DNA of 16,090 nucleotides from JAGLCY01 sp965363725. GTDB taxonomy: Bacteria > Krumholzibacteriota > Krumholzibacteriia > LZORAL124-64-63. The translations under genes were made by a program, and so were the position numbers. The number at the start of each line of letters is the position of its first letter. Position 1 is the stretch's first letter. The stretch is taken from contig CBDTUS010000079.1 of the NCBI GenBank assembly GCA_965363725.1, forward strand, positions 1-16,090, read 5' to 3'. Below are positions 7,365 to 14,891 of this stretch, piece after piece. The notes beneath the pieces are model-generated. The model searched no databases. It had not been told where the DNA came from and worked only from the letters and a program-made list of their open reading frames with translations.

Positions 7365-8501
7365 ATGAGCAACAAGCGGGACTATTACGATGTTTTGGGC
7401 GTGGGACGCGACGCCGAGAAGGTCGAGATCAAGAAGGCCTACCGCAAACTGGCCATCAAATTTCATCCGGACAAGAATCCCGACGATCCCGACGCCGCGG
7501 AAAATTTCCGCGAGGCCACCGAAGCCTACGAAGTGCTAAAGGATCCCCAGAAGAAATCCCAGTACGACCAGTTCGGGCACATGGACCAGAACGCCGGTTT
7601 CGGCGGCGCCGGCGGCTTCGGCGGCGCCGGCTTCAACGTCGACCTGAATGATGCCTTGGAAAGCTTTCTGCGTAATTTCGGCATGGGAGGTATGGGTGGA
7701 TTCGGTGGCGGATTCAGCGGTGGCGGCGGCGGACAGCAGCGCGGCCGGGACCTGCAGCTGGAACTCCAGGTGACCCTGCTGGAAGCGGCCCAGGGGGCGA
7801 AGAAAACCGTCAAGCTCAACAAGCAAATCGCTTGCGGGGACTGTGACGGCACCGGCGCCGCGGCGGGCAGCAAGCCCGTGACCTGCTCCCAGTGCCGGGG
7901 CCAGGGCCGTGTTCGGCAGGTGCGCCAGTCGCTTCTGGGCCAGATGATGACCGAAGCCGTGTGTCCGCAGTGCCAAGGCCAGGGATCGGTCGTGGAGGAC
8001 CCCTGTGATTCCTGTCGCGGGACTGGTACGGTACGGGGCGAAGAAATGTTGACCATCAAGGTCCCCGCCGGGGTCAGCACCGGCAACTACATGGAGCTCA
8101 GGGGCAAGGGTGACGCGGGCCATGGCAGCGCGCCGGCGGGCGACCTGCGGGTGGTCTTCGAGGTGCAGGACAACGAACTGTTCCAGCGCCACGGGGACGA
8201 TCTGCTGATCGACGTGCCGCTGTCGCCGGTGGACCTGATGCTCGGGACCAAGGTCCAGGTGCCCACCCTCGAAGGCAAGGTTTCGCTGAAGGTTCCGGCG
8301 GGCACCCAGAGCCACAAGATCTTCCGCATGAGGAACAAGGGGATTCCCCACGTCAACCGTCCCGGCTCAGGCGATCAGTTGGTCCGGGTCCTGGCCTGGA
8401 CGCCGGAGAAGCTGGACAAGGAAATGAAAGGCAAACTCGAGGCGTTGCGGGAGGATCTGGCCGGCCGGATTCCGGCCCCGGGCCGGCACCTTTACGACTG
8501 A
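7365..8501 (+). CDS. dnaJ: Chaperone DnaJ (Hsp40), type I
   Basis: A 378-residue full-length DnaJ, the co-chaperone that delivers substrates to DnaK and stimulates its ATPase. The J domain (about 5-70) has HPD at 34-36. A Gly/Phe-rich linker spans about 78-124. The zinc domain has four CxxCxGxG repeats beginning at Cys157 (CGDCDGTG), Cys174 (CSQCRGQG), Cys200 (CPQCQGQG) and Cys214 (CDSCRGTG). The two C-terminal substrate-binding domains follow (GDLRVVFEVQ, VPLSPVDLMLGTKVQVPTLEG, FRMRNKGIP). AGAGG at 7356-7360 precedes the ATG by four bases. It lies directly after grpE and before rsmE; its partner dnaK must be encoded elsewhere. Confidence 0.97.
   Translation: MSNKRDYYDVLGVGRDAEKVEIKKAYRKLAIKFHPDKNPDDPDAAENFREATEAYEVLKDPQKKSQYDQFGHMDQNAGFGGAGGFGGAGFNVDLNDALESFLRNFGMGGMGGFGGGFSGGGGGQQRGRDLQLELQVTLLEAAQGAKKTVKLNKQIACGDCDGTGAAAGSKPVTCSQCRGQGRVRQVRQSLLGQMMTEAVCPQCQGQGSVVEDPCDSCRGTGTVRGEEMLTIKVPAGVSTGNYMELRGKGDAGHGSAPAGDLRVVFEVQDNELFQRHGDDLLIDVPLSPVDLMLGTKVQVPTLEGKVSLKVPAGTQSHKIFRMRNKGIPHVNRPGSGDQLVRVLAWTPEKLDKEMKGKLEALREDLAGRIPAPGRHLYD
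7599..7634 (+). repeat. 18-bp direct repeat in the DnaJ Gly/Phe linker
   Basis: Two adjacent 18-base units (7599-7616 and 7617-7634) share their first 15 bases, ttcggcggcgccggc, and encode FGGAGG and FGGAGF. This is ordinary low-complexity coding repetition in the Gly/Phe-rich region, and a likely site of length variation. Confidence 0.7.
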
Positions 8502-8520
8502 CCGAAACGATTCGACCGCC

Positions 8521-8525
8521 GGGAG
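8521..8525 (+). promoter_or_regulatory. Shine-Dalgarno supporting the TTG start of rsmE
   Basis: GGGAG lies five bases before TTG 8531. The N-terminus read from this TTG (MRQFFLETD) matches the short leader RsmE proteins have before their first conserved block, so TTG is the likely initiator. Confidence 0.65.
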
Positions 8526-8530
8526 ATTCC

Positions 8531-9313
8531 TTGCGCCAGTTCTTCCTGGAAACCGACCCTGATCACCTTCCCCGGCCCGGGGATCTCGTGGCGCTTGACC
8601 GCGAGGAAAGCCATCATCTGTTCACCGTGTTGCGCGGCGGCGGCGAGGGCACCGTCGCCCTGGTGGACGGTCGCGGCCATCGCCTGACGGCCAGACCTGT
8701 CGGTAAGGAAGGGAAGGCTGCCCGCCTGGAGATCCTGGAAGTGGCCCTGGACCCCGAGGAATTCCGCGAGCCCCGCCTGGTCCTGGCCTGCGCCGTGGTC
8801 AAGGGCAAGCGTTTCGAATGGGTCCTGGAAAAAGCGGTGGAACTGGGGACCCATGAGGTGGTGCCGCTGATCACGGAATTTTCGGTGGTCGATCCCCGTC
8901 CGGGCAAGCAGGACCGCTGGCGGACCCTCATGAGCGCCGCGGTGAAGCAGAGCGGCCGCTCGTGGTTGCCGGTGCTGACCGAACCGCTGACCATCGGTCA
9001 GGTTTGTTCCCGCCGATCGGGCGATCCGCTCCTGTTCGGGGCCCTGCCGGGCGACGGTCGTCGGACGGGCGAATATTTCGGTGTCGGGCTGGATTTTGTT
9101 CAGGACAAGCCCGCGTTCCTGACCCTTCTGATCGGCCCCGAAGGAGGCTGGTCACCCGGCGAGCGGGAGTTCCTGTCTTCAACCGGGGCCCGGCCCATCG
9201 ACCTGGGGCCGCATGTCCTGCGGACCGAAACGGCTGCCGTGGTGGGATTGGCCGTCCTGCAATCGCTGCGCGGACGTCAGTCAGCACCAGGTCCTGTTCA
9301 GGGTGATCCGTAG
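8531..9313 (+). CDS. rsmE: 16S rRNA (uracil1498-N3)-methyltransferase RsmE
   Basis: A 260-residue SPOUT-class methyltransferase that methylates N3 of U1498 in 16S rRNA of the small subunit, using S-adenosylmethionine. The N-terminal PUA-like domain has the conserved EESHHLFTVLR. The middle has KGKRFEWVLEKAVELG and a KQSGR segment. The SAM-binding trefoil knot shows IGPEGGWS (201-208), LGPHVLRTETAA (RTETA at 231-235) and the closing ALQ-like helix. Length is near the usual 240-250. Initiation is probably at TTG. In Bacillus-type clusters prmA lies between dnaJ and rsmE; here the gap is only 29 bp and prmA is absent. Confidence 0.95.
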   Translation: MRQFFLETDPDHLPRPGDLVALDREESHHLFTVLRGGGEGTVALVDGRGHRLTARPVGKEGKAARLEILEVALDPEEFREPRLVLACAVVKGKRFEWVLEKAVELGTHEVVPLITEFSVVDPRPGKQDRWRTLMSAAVKQSGRSWLPVLTEPLTIGQVCSRRSGDPLLFGALPGDGRRTGEYFGVGLDFVQDKPAFLTLLIGPEGGWSPGEREFLSSTGARPIDLGPHVLRTETAAVVGLAVLQSLRGRQSAPGPVQGDP

Positions 9314-9334
9314 AACCTGCCCGTGGCCGCGGCC

Positions 9335-9363
9335 TTGACAGGCGTCCGCGCCCGGTTTTTCAT
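9335..9363 (+). promoter_or_regulatory. Candidate sigma-70 promoter upstream of yqeY
   Basis: A perfect TTGACA (9335-9340) is followed after exactly 17 bp by TTTCAT (9358-9363), four of six matches to TATAAT. It sits in the 90-bp rsmE-yqeY gap, 40 bases before the yqeY ATG, and directly follows the 10-bp palindrome GGCCGCGGCC (9325-9334). It could start a yqeY-cvpA-mutS2 transcript. The assignment rests on consensus only. Confidence 0.4.
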
Positions 9364-9390
9364 GGGCAACACGCCATCGATTCCCGTCAG

Positions 9391-9397
9391 AAAGGTG
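9391..9397 (+). promoter_or_regulatory. Shine-Dalgarno that sets the yqeY start
   Basis: AAAGGTG lies six bases before ATG 9404. It favours that start over the in-frame GTG at 9323, whose 27 extra residues do not look like YqeY and would overlap the candidate promoter. Confidence 0.65.
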
Positions 9398-9403
9398 TTC
9401 GGC

Positions 9404-9859
9404 ATGGCCAAGAGTGAAATTAACGAGACGATGCAGCAGGAAGTCATCGCCGCCATGAAGGCCAAGGACAAGGCTCGGCTCGGGGTCCTGCGCATGCTGC
9501 AGGCAGCCGTCAAACAGGTGGAAGTGGACCAGAGGAAGGAACTCGAGGACGAGGACGTCCTGAAGGTGCTGACCTCTTACGGTCGCAAGGTCCGGGACCA
9601 GATCAGCAGCTTTGGCGACGCCGGACGCGCCGAACTGAAGGATGCCGCGGAAGCCGAGCTGGCCATCGTGGCGGAGTTCTTGCCGGCAGAATTGACGGAC
9701 GACGAGTTGGGCGCCATCGTGGCCGCCGCCGTTGCCGAGACCGGCGCGACCGGGCCCCAGGACATGGGCAAGGTCATGAAGGCGGTCCTGGCCCAGACCG
9801 CGGGCCGGGCCGACGGCGGCCGCGTCAGCGCCCTGGTCAAACAGGCACTGGTGGGTTGA
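9404..9859 (+). CDS. yqeY: GatB/YqeY domain-containing protein
   Basis: A 151-residue stand-alone YqeY-family protein, about the family's usual 148. The fold resembles the C-terminal tRNA-binding domain of GatB, the amidotransferase subunit. The stand-alone protein's role is not established, though a tRNA-related function is often suggested. Visible family features: an N-terminal helix ending in MKAKDKARLGVLRMLQAAVKQVE, a Lys/Arg-containing middle (SYGRKVRDQISSF), AELAIVAEFLPAELTDDEL, and the C-terminal QDMGKVMKAVLAQTAGRADGG segment (family form G-K-V-M-x(2)-L-x(3)-GRADG). In many bacteria yqeY lies between rpsU and dnaG; rpsU is missing here. cvpA starts two bases after its stop. Confidence 0.93.
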   Translation: MAKSEINETMQQEVIAAMKAKDKARLGVLRMLQAAVKQVEVDQRKELEDEDVLKVLTSYGRKVRDQISSFGDAGRAELKDAAEAELAIVAEFLPAELTDDELGAIVAAAVAETGATGPQDMGKVMKAVLAQTAGRADGGRVSALVKQALVG

Positions 9860-9861
9860 TC

Positions 9862-10449
9862 ATGGATATCCCGGTTATCCTCGCCCTGGCCGCCATCATC
9901 ATCTTCGGGATTCTGGGTTACAAGGACGGCGTGATCAAACGTCTGCTTGAGATCGCCGGCGTCCTGGTGAGTCTGATTCTGACCGCTCGCTTCGCCTCGG
10001 CCGTCCAGCCCTGGATCCTGGAGAAGACCGGCATGAATGAAGGGGCGTCCCTGCTGGTGACCTGGGCCGTTCTTTTTTTCGTGGGCCTGGTGCTCAGCCG
10101 TCTGCTGGCCAATCTCATCTGCAAGGCATTGCATCTGACCGTGTTGAGGTGGTTGGACAAATGGGGGGGCGCACTGGTCGGCATGGCCCTGGGCGTCCTG
10201 GTGGTCAGCGTCATCCTGGTGGCCGCCACGCAGGTACCCGGTGCGGAAGCCATCCAGACCTCCTACGACAAGACTCCGGTCGGCCAGTTCATCTATTATG
10301 CCGCGCCGGAATTCTACCTGCAGGTGCGCAAGCTGTCCGGGGGGCGGGTTGAAGAAGTCTGGGACCGGGTTCTGGACAAGGCCAAGGAATCGGGGGAAAA
10401 GGTCAAGGACGAGGTGGGGGAGGCCGCTCGTGAGGCCGTGACCGAATGA
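9862..10449 (+). CDS. cvpA: CvpA family membrane protein
   Basis: A 195-residue inner-membrane protein of the CvpA family. CvpA was first described as needed for colicin V production; its biochemical role is unknown, though it has been linked to envelope stress and bile tolerance. Four hydrophobic segments are visible at about 3-20, 30-48, 62-85 and 100-122, with the family-typical G-Y-K-D-G after the first and L-D-K-W-G-G-A-L-V-G-M before the last. The C-terminal tail is charged and helical (about 160-195). ATG 9862 follows the yqeY stop by two bases, and the in-frame TTG at 9856 is a weaker option. The gene overlaps mutS2 by four bases (ATGA), the common cvpA-mutS2 pairing. Confidence 0.88.
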   Translation: MDIPVILALAAIIIFGILGYKDGVIKRLLEIAGVLVSLILTARFASAVQPWILEKTGMNEGASLLVTWAVLFFVGLVLSRLLANLICKALHLTVLRWLDKWGGALVGMALGVLVVSVILVAATQVPGAEAIQTSYDKTPVGQFIYYAAPEFYLQVRKLSGGRVEEVWDRVLDKAKESGEKVKDEVGEAAREAVTE

Positions 10450-12890
10450 TCAATCTGCTCGAACGCGTGGCCGCCCGGGTCGGGTCTGAAGATAGTCCTG
10501 ACGGCTTCGTTCTGGGTTCCCGCACCAGAGAATTGCTGGAGTGGGATTCGGTAACCGGGCAGATCGCCTCTTTTTGCCTGAACCATCCGGCCGCCGAATC
10601 GGTCCGGTCCCGCGGCCCCTTCGCCGCCCTGGACGCGATTTCACTGGAACATATGCTGGCCGATGAACTGCGACCCGCCGGTGACGCCGAACAGTGGCCG
10701 CCCCTGGTGGAGGTGGGCTCGGTGCTGGACCTGATCCGCCAGCCCCCACCCGTGCGGCTTGAGGGAGCGGATCTGGTCCAGGTGGCTGCAGCGGCGGAGC
10801 AGTTGGATGCCCTGCGAGCCTACTTTCTGGCCGACCGGGCCCGCTATGTCCACTGGGGAGAGGCCGCCGTCCAGATGGCCGATTTCAGCGGTCTGGCCGG
10901 CGCCATCCGCCGGGCCCTGGACCGGGACGGCACCATCCTGGATTCGGCCAGCCCTCTTCTTGGCCGCCTGCGCCGCTCGGTGGCCGGGCAGGAACGCACC
11001 GTACGCCAGGAGGTCGGGCGGGCCATGAGCAACGCCCGCTCCCGTGGCTGGACCACCGGTGACGAAGTCACGCTGAGGGGCGACAGGTTCTGCCTGCCCA
11101 TGCGGTCGGGTGACATTCGGCGGATCGACGGCATCGTTCACGACCGGTCGGCCACCGGAGCGACCCTTTTCGTCGAACCCGCCGGTGTGGTGCGCCTGGC
11201 CAACGAGTTGACGGCGACCCGACTGGAGATAGCTTCCGAAGAGTCTCGCATCCTCTTTGAATTGAACCGGTCGGTGGAACAGGCCTCCGTCGCCCTGGGC
11301 GAAGCCTGCGAGTTGATGATCCTATTGGACACTGTCCGGGCGCCCCTGCTGTGGAGCCGCCTGGTGCGGGGGCACCGTCCCCGGATTTCCACCGGCGGAG
11401 GACTCCGAATTTCTGGCGGACGTCATCCCCTTCTGATGGAGGCCCTGGGCCAGGGCGACCTCGCTGCGGGACGGGAACTGGTGGTGGCCCTGGACCTGGA
11501 GATGCCGGCGCAGAAACAGACCCTGGTCATCAGCGGCCCCAACGCCGGCGGCAAGTCGGTCGCCCTGAAATCGGTGGGCGTGTTCTGCCTGCTGGCCCAA
11601 TGCGGCTGGGACATTCCCGCCCGTGAGGACACCATCCTGCCGGTGGTCACGCGCCTTCTCGTCGACCTGGGCGACGACCAGTCCATCGCCCAATCCCTCA
11701 GCAGTTTTTCCGCCCATCTGCAGCACCTGGGAAGGTTCCTGACCGAAGCGGGCCCCGGCACCCTGGTGCTGTGCGACGAGATCGGCAGCGGCACCGATCC
11801 CCAGGAAGGAACCGCCCTGGCCTTCGGCGTCCTTTCCCGGCTGACGGACAGCGGGGCCCTGGTCCTGGCCTCCACCCATTTTGGCCTGCTCAAGGCCGCG
11901 GTGCACGATCATCCCCGCATGGTCAACGCGGCCATGGACTATGACGAGCGCGATCTGCGTCCCCTGTTCACCTTCCGTGTCGGCGACCCCGGCACGAGCC
12001 ACGCTTTCGACATCGCCGAGCGGATGGGATTTCCCGCCGACCTTCTGGCCGAGGCCAGGCTCATGGCCGGAGAGGAAAGGGTGCAGATCGAAAACTTGCT
12101 GGCGGACCTGGACCGTCGCGCTCGCGAGCTGTCGACCGCCCAGGAAGAGGTGCACCGGGAAACCGAACGGGCGTCGATCCTGGGCCGGGATCTCGACCAG
12201 CGGCTGAAGGGGCTGAAAAAGGAACGCCGGGAGGTTCTGGACAAGGCGGCCCGTCAGGCGGAGGACCTGGTGCGCAACGGCCGGCGGGCCATCGAGAACG
12301 CCGTCCGCGAAATCAAGGCCACCGGGGCGGACCGGACGGTGGTGAAATCGGCCCGTGATCGGCTGGAGAGGTTGGGCCGGCAGTTCGAATCACCGGCCAA
12401 GGATGAACCCCCGGTCCGTGTGGAAGAGGGCCAGCGCGTGAGGATTCCCCACCTGGGTCTGATCGGGAACGTCATCGAGGTCAGGGGGGAAAGGATCACG
12501 GCGGTGGCCGACGGGCTGCGCCTGACCGTGAGCCGCGAAGCCGTGCGGCCGCTGGATCCGCAAGCAGCCGCCACGGCGCCGGCCTCCGCTGAACCACCGG
12601 TTTCCACGAACGAAGATTGGGGCTGGCAGGCGGATGTTTCGGGCGCCGAGCCGGAAATCGATCTGCGGGGCGAAACGGGCGACGAGGGATGGGCCCGGCT
12701 CGACCGGCTGATCGATCGTGCCATCCCCGCAGGGCTGGAGGTCATCAACGTGATCCACGGCTTCGGCACAGGAAGGCTGCGGGACCATCTCTACCTCAGG
12801 TTGAAGCAGGATCCGCGGGTGGCTTCGTTCGTCGAAGCTGGCCCGGGCCAGGGTGGTGGAGGGGCCACCAGGGTGTTTCTGGCCGGGTGA
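10446..12890 (+). CDS. mutS2: Endonuclease MutS2 / ribosome-splitting ATPase
   Basis: An 814-residue MutS2. Unlike MutS it lacks the mismatch-recognition domain and carries a C-terminal Smr nuclease-like domain. It has been reported to suppress recombination and, in Bacillus, to split collided ribosomes. The core domain leads to Walker A GPNAGGKS (364-371), the signature LGDDQSIAQSLSSFSAHL, Walker B with TLVLCDEIGSG (Asp444, Glu445), and an ASTHF switch. A long coiled-coil arm follows (about 535-640, rich in Glu, Arg and Lys), then a KOW-like segment (about 655-700), and an Smr domain with DLRG (739-742) and HGFGTG (771-776), where many relatives have HGKGTG. Start overlaps the cvpA stop (ATGA), so translation is coupled. 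Confidence 0.96.
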   Translation: MINLLERVAARVGSEDSPDGFVLGSRTRELLEWDSVTGQIASFCLNHPAAESVRSRGPFAALDAISLEHMLADELRPAGDAEQWPPLVEVGSVLDLIRQPPPVRLEGADLVQVAAAAEQLDALRAYFLADRARYVHWGEAAVQMADFSGLAGAIRRALDRDGTILDSASPLLGRLRRSVAGQERTVRQEVGRAMSNARSRGWTTGDEVTLRGDRFCLPMRSGDIRRIDGIVHDRSATGATLFVEPAGVVRLANELTATRLEIASEESRILFELNRSVEQASVALGEACELMILLDTVRAPLLWSRLVRGHRPRISTGGGLRISGGRHPLLMEALGQGDLAAGRELVVALDLEMPAQKQTLVISGPNAGGKSVALKSVGVFCLLAQCGWDIPAREDTILPVVTRLLVDLGDDQSIAQSLSSFSAHLQHLGRFLTEAGPGTLVLCDEIGSGTDPQEGTALAFGVLSRLTDSGALVLASTHFGLLKAAVHDHPRMVNAAMDYDERDLRPLFTFRVGDPGTSHAFDIAERMGFPADLLAEARLMAGEERVQIENLLADLDRRARELSTAQEEVHRETERASILGRDLDQRLKGLKKERREVLDKAARQAEDLVRNGRRAIENAVREIKATGADRTVVKSARDRLERLGRQFESPAKDEPPVRVEEGQRVRIPHLGLIGNVIEVRGERITAVADGLRLTVSREAVRPLDPQAAATAPASAEPPVSTNEDWGWQADVSGAEPEIDLRGETGDEGWARLDRLIDRAIPAGLEVINVIHGFGTGRLRDHLYLRLKQDPRVASFVEAGPGQGGGGATRVFLAG

Positions 12891-12897
12891 GCCGGCC
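12881..12897 (+). other. GC hairpin spanning the mutS2 stop codon
   Basis: GGCCGG (12881-12886) and CCGGCC (12892-12897) are perfectly complementary around the loop gtgag, which includes the TGA stop. No T-run follows, so it is not a standard intrinsic terminator. It may protect the 3' end of the upstream transcript, or be chance in GC-rich DNA. Confidence 0.35.
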
Positions 12898-12924
12898 CGG
12901 GGGGCGAAAACCTGGCCCGAAAAG

Positions 12925-12954
12925 TTGCCGTTTCCCGGATTTTCATCCTATCTT
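12925..12954 (+). promoter_or_regulatory. Candidate sigma-70 promoter upstream of dnaG-rpoD
   Basis: TTGCCG (12925-12930) and TATCTT (12949-12954) are separated by 18 bp, each matching four of six consensus bases, in a locally AT-richer stretch of the 160-bp mutS2-dnaG gap. This is the largest intergenic gap in the window and the natural place for a dnaG-rpoD promoter. The rest of the gap (12955-13050) shows no other clear signal. Confidence 0.4.
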
Positions 12955-13050
12955 AACAAGTTCCCTTAACCATGGTAGCTACACCGTTACGTCCACGGGG
13001 GAATCGATGCAGAATTGCGAACGCCTGCCACGTCAGGGGCTCGGAAAATA

Positions 13051-14883
13051 ATGGCACCCGTTTTTTCGCCGGACATCATCGCCCGTGTCAAGGACGAGAC
13101 CGACATCGTCGAGGTGGTGCGGGCCCATGTCGACCTCAAGCCCGCCGGCGCGGTCTACAAGGGGCTATGCCCCTTTCACCGCGAAAAAACCCCCAGCTTC
13201 ATCGTCACGCCCGCCCGCCAGCGCTACCACTGTTTCGGCTGCGCCACCGGCGGAGACGTCATCTCGTTCACCATGGAAGTCGAAGGGGTAACCTTCCCCG
13301 AAGCGGTGGAGATCCTGGCGCGGCCTCTGGACATCGACCTCTCGGCCTGGCTGAAGGACGACGAATCCGAGGGGGAGCGGCGGGCTTTCCACCGGGCCAA
13401 CGAGGTGGCGATGACTCTGTGGCGGGACGCCTTCTGGGATCCCGTCCTGGGCAAGAACGCCCTGGCCTACCTCAGGGAGCGCGGATTCCGGGACAAGGTG
13501 CTAAGGGATTTCGATGTGGGCTGGGCGCCCGGAGGCTCGGATTGGCTCGCCGAGGGCCTGAGCAAGGGCGGGGTGGATGCGGACCTGGCCAGGCGGGCGG
13601 ACCTGATGAGGCCCAGCGACCGCGGCGGCTCGCCATTTGCCTATTTTCGCAGCCGGATTATATTTCCTGTCAAGAACATTTCCCGGCAGGTCGCGGGTTT
13701 TGGCGGCAGGGTGATCGACCAGGGTGAACCGAAATATCTGAATTCCTCTGACAGTCCCTACTATTCCAAAGGGAAGCTTCTCTACGGTTTTGAAGCCTCC
13801 CGGATGGCGATTGCCAGGGAAAAGTCGGCCATTCTGGTGGAGGGGTATCTGGACCTGCTGGCCCTGGCCCAGGTAGGGATCGTCAACGTGGTGGCCACAT
13901 GCGGCACCGCGTTCACCCCGGACCAGGCCAAACTGATCCGTCGGGGAGCCAAAAACGTCGTCCTGCTTTTCGATGGGGACAAGGCCGGCCTGAAGGCGGC
14001 CGTGCGGTCGGCGGACGTGGCGCTGCGCCATGGTCTGGAACCGAAGGTCGTGGCGCTGCCGGACGGCAAGGATCCGGCGGACGTCGTGATCGGCGACGGA
14101 GTCGAGGCCATGCACAGGGCTCTCAAGAGTGCCGTGGGATATATCCCCTTCCTCAAGGGGCTGGCCGATGCCCGAGGCGGCGATCGCGAAACGAGCGAAC
14201 GGGCCCTGCGGCAAGCCCTCGGTACGATCGCCGGGATCTCCGACGGATTGCGCCGCGAGTACGTGTTGCAGGAAGCTGCGGACGTGTTCGGGCTGGAGGT
14301 GGACCTGCTGCGGGATACCGTCGCCAAGGAGGCGGCCGGCCTGAAGCAGAGGCAAAGAACGTACAAGGATCCGGCTGCCGGGAGTACATCTCCCGTCAGG
14401 ACCGGGGAAACGAATAGGGACCAGGCCGGGAGCATCCCCGGACCCGAAGAGGCGACCGCAACCTTCCAGCGCCGGACCGGACCACAGGTCAGGCGCTCCC
14501 TGGCGAAAGTCAACGCGGAGCCCATCGAGGCCGACATGCTCTCACATATCCTGATGGATGACTCGGGTGAGGCCGCCCGGGTTTTTCTGGCAGATCGCGG
14601 TGGACTGGAATTGAGCCGGCCCGAAGCGAGGATCCTGGCGGAGGAGATTTCCGCCTGGGGAGCCGCGGACCTGGCCGGAGGTTCACCCCGGGACTTTGTC
14701 CTGGACCGATGGAACGCCGCCGGCGACAGCGGGTACCGCGGATACGTCAGCCAGCTTATCAACAAGGAGGACCGCCCGGAAAGCACCGATTTCATCAAGG
14801 TCATCAAGGACTGCCTCGGACGGCTAGCGCAGGACGGCCGGCTGACCGGGGCGCCACGGGGTTCAGTGCACACGGGGGAATAG
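13051..14883 (+). CDS. dnaG: DNA primase DnaG
   Basis: A 610-residue bacterial primase that makes RNA primers at the replication fork with DnaB helicase. The N-terminal zinc-binding domain is the CHC2 type: Cys40, His43, Cys61 and Cys64 within CPFH...YHCFGC. The catalytic core includes the RNAP-basic-type segment (PYYSKGKLLYG) and the TOPRIM domain with EGYLD (264-268) and LFDGDKAG (Asp308, Asp310). The C-terminal helicase-binding region (about 450-610) is poorly conserved, as usual. ATG 13051 has GGA at 13043-13045 and AGGGG at 13035-13039; an in-frame TTG at 13015 would add 12 residues unlike the family. rpoD follows after eight bases, preserving the classic dnaG-rpoD pair. Confidence 0.97.
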   Translation: MAPVFSPDIIARVKDETDIVEVVRAHVDLKPAGAVYKGLCPFHREKTPSFIVTPARQRYHCFGCATGGDVISFTMEVEGVTFPEAVEILARPLDIDLSAWLKDDESEGERRAFHRANEVAMTLWRDAFWDPVLGKNALAYLRERGFRDKVLRDFDVGWAPGGSDWLAEGLSKGGVDADLARRADLMRPSDRGGSPFAYFRSRIIFPVKNISRQVAGFGGRVIDQGEPKYLNSSDSPYYSKGKLLYGFEASRMAIAREKSAILVEGYLDLLALAQVGIVNVVATCGTAFTPDQAKLIRRGAKNVVLLFDGDKAGLKAAVRSADVALRHGLEPKVVALPDGKDPADVVIGDGVEAMHRALKSAVGYIPFLKGLADARGGDRETSERALRQALGTIAGISDGLRREYVLQEAADVFGLEVDLLRDTVAKEAAGLKQRQRTYKDPAAGSTSPVRTGETNRDQAGSIPGPEEATATFQRRTGPQVRRSLAKVNAEPIEADMLSHILMDDSGEAARVFLADRGGLELSRPEARILAEEISAWGAADLAGGSPRDFVLDRWNAAGDSGYRGYVSQLINKEDRPESTDFIKVIKDCLGRLAQDGRLTGAPRGSVHTGE

Positions 14884-14891
14884 AACGCATT

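Noticed and set aside
9323..9403. N-terminal extension of YqeY from GTG 9323
   Set aside because: The 27 extra residues do not resemble the family, and ATG 9404 has a good Shine-Dalgarno and gives the normal length.
12881..12930. Intrinsic terminator after mutS2
   Set aside because: The GC hairpin is followed by a G/A-rich stretch rather than a T-run.
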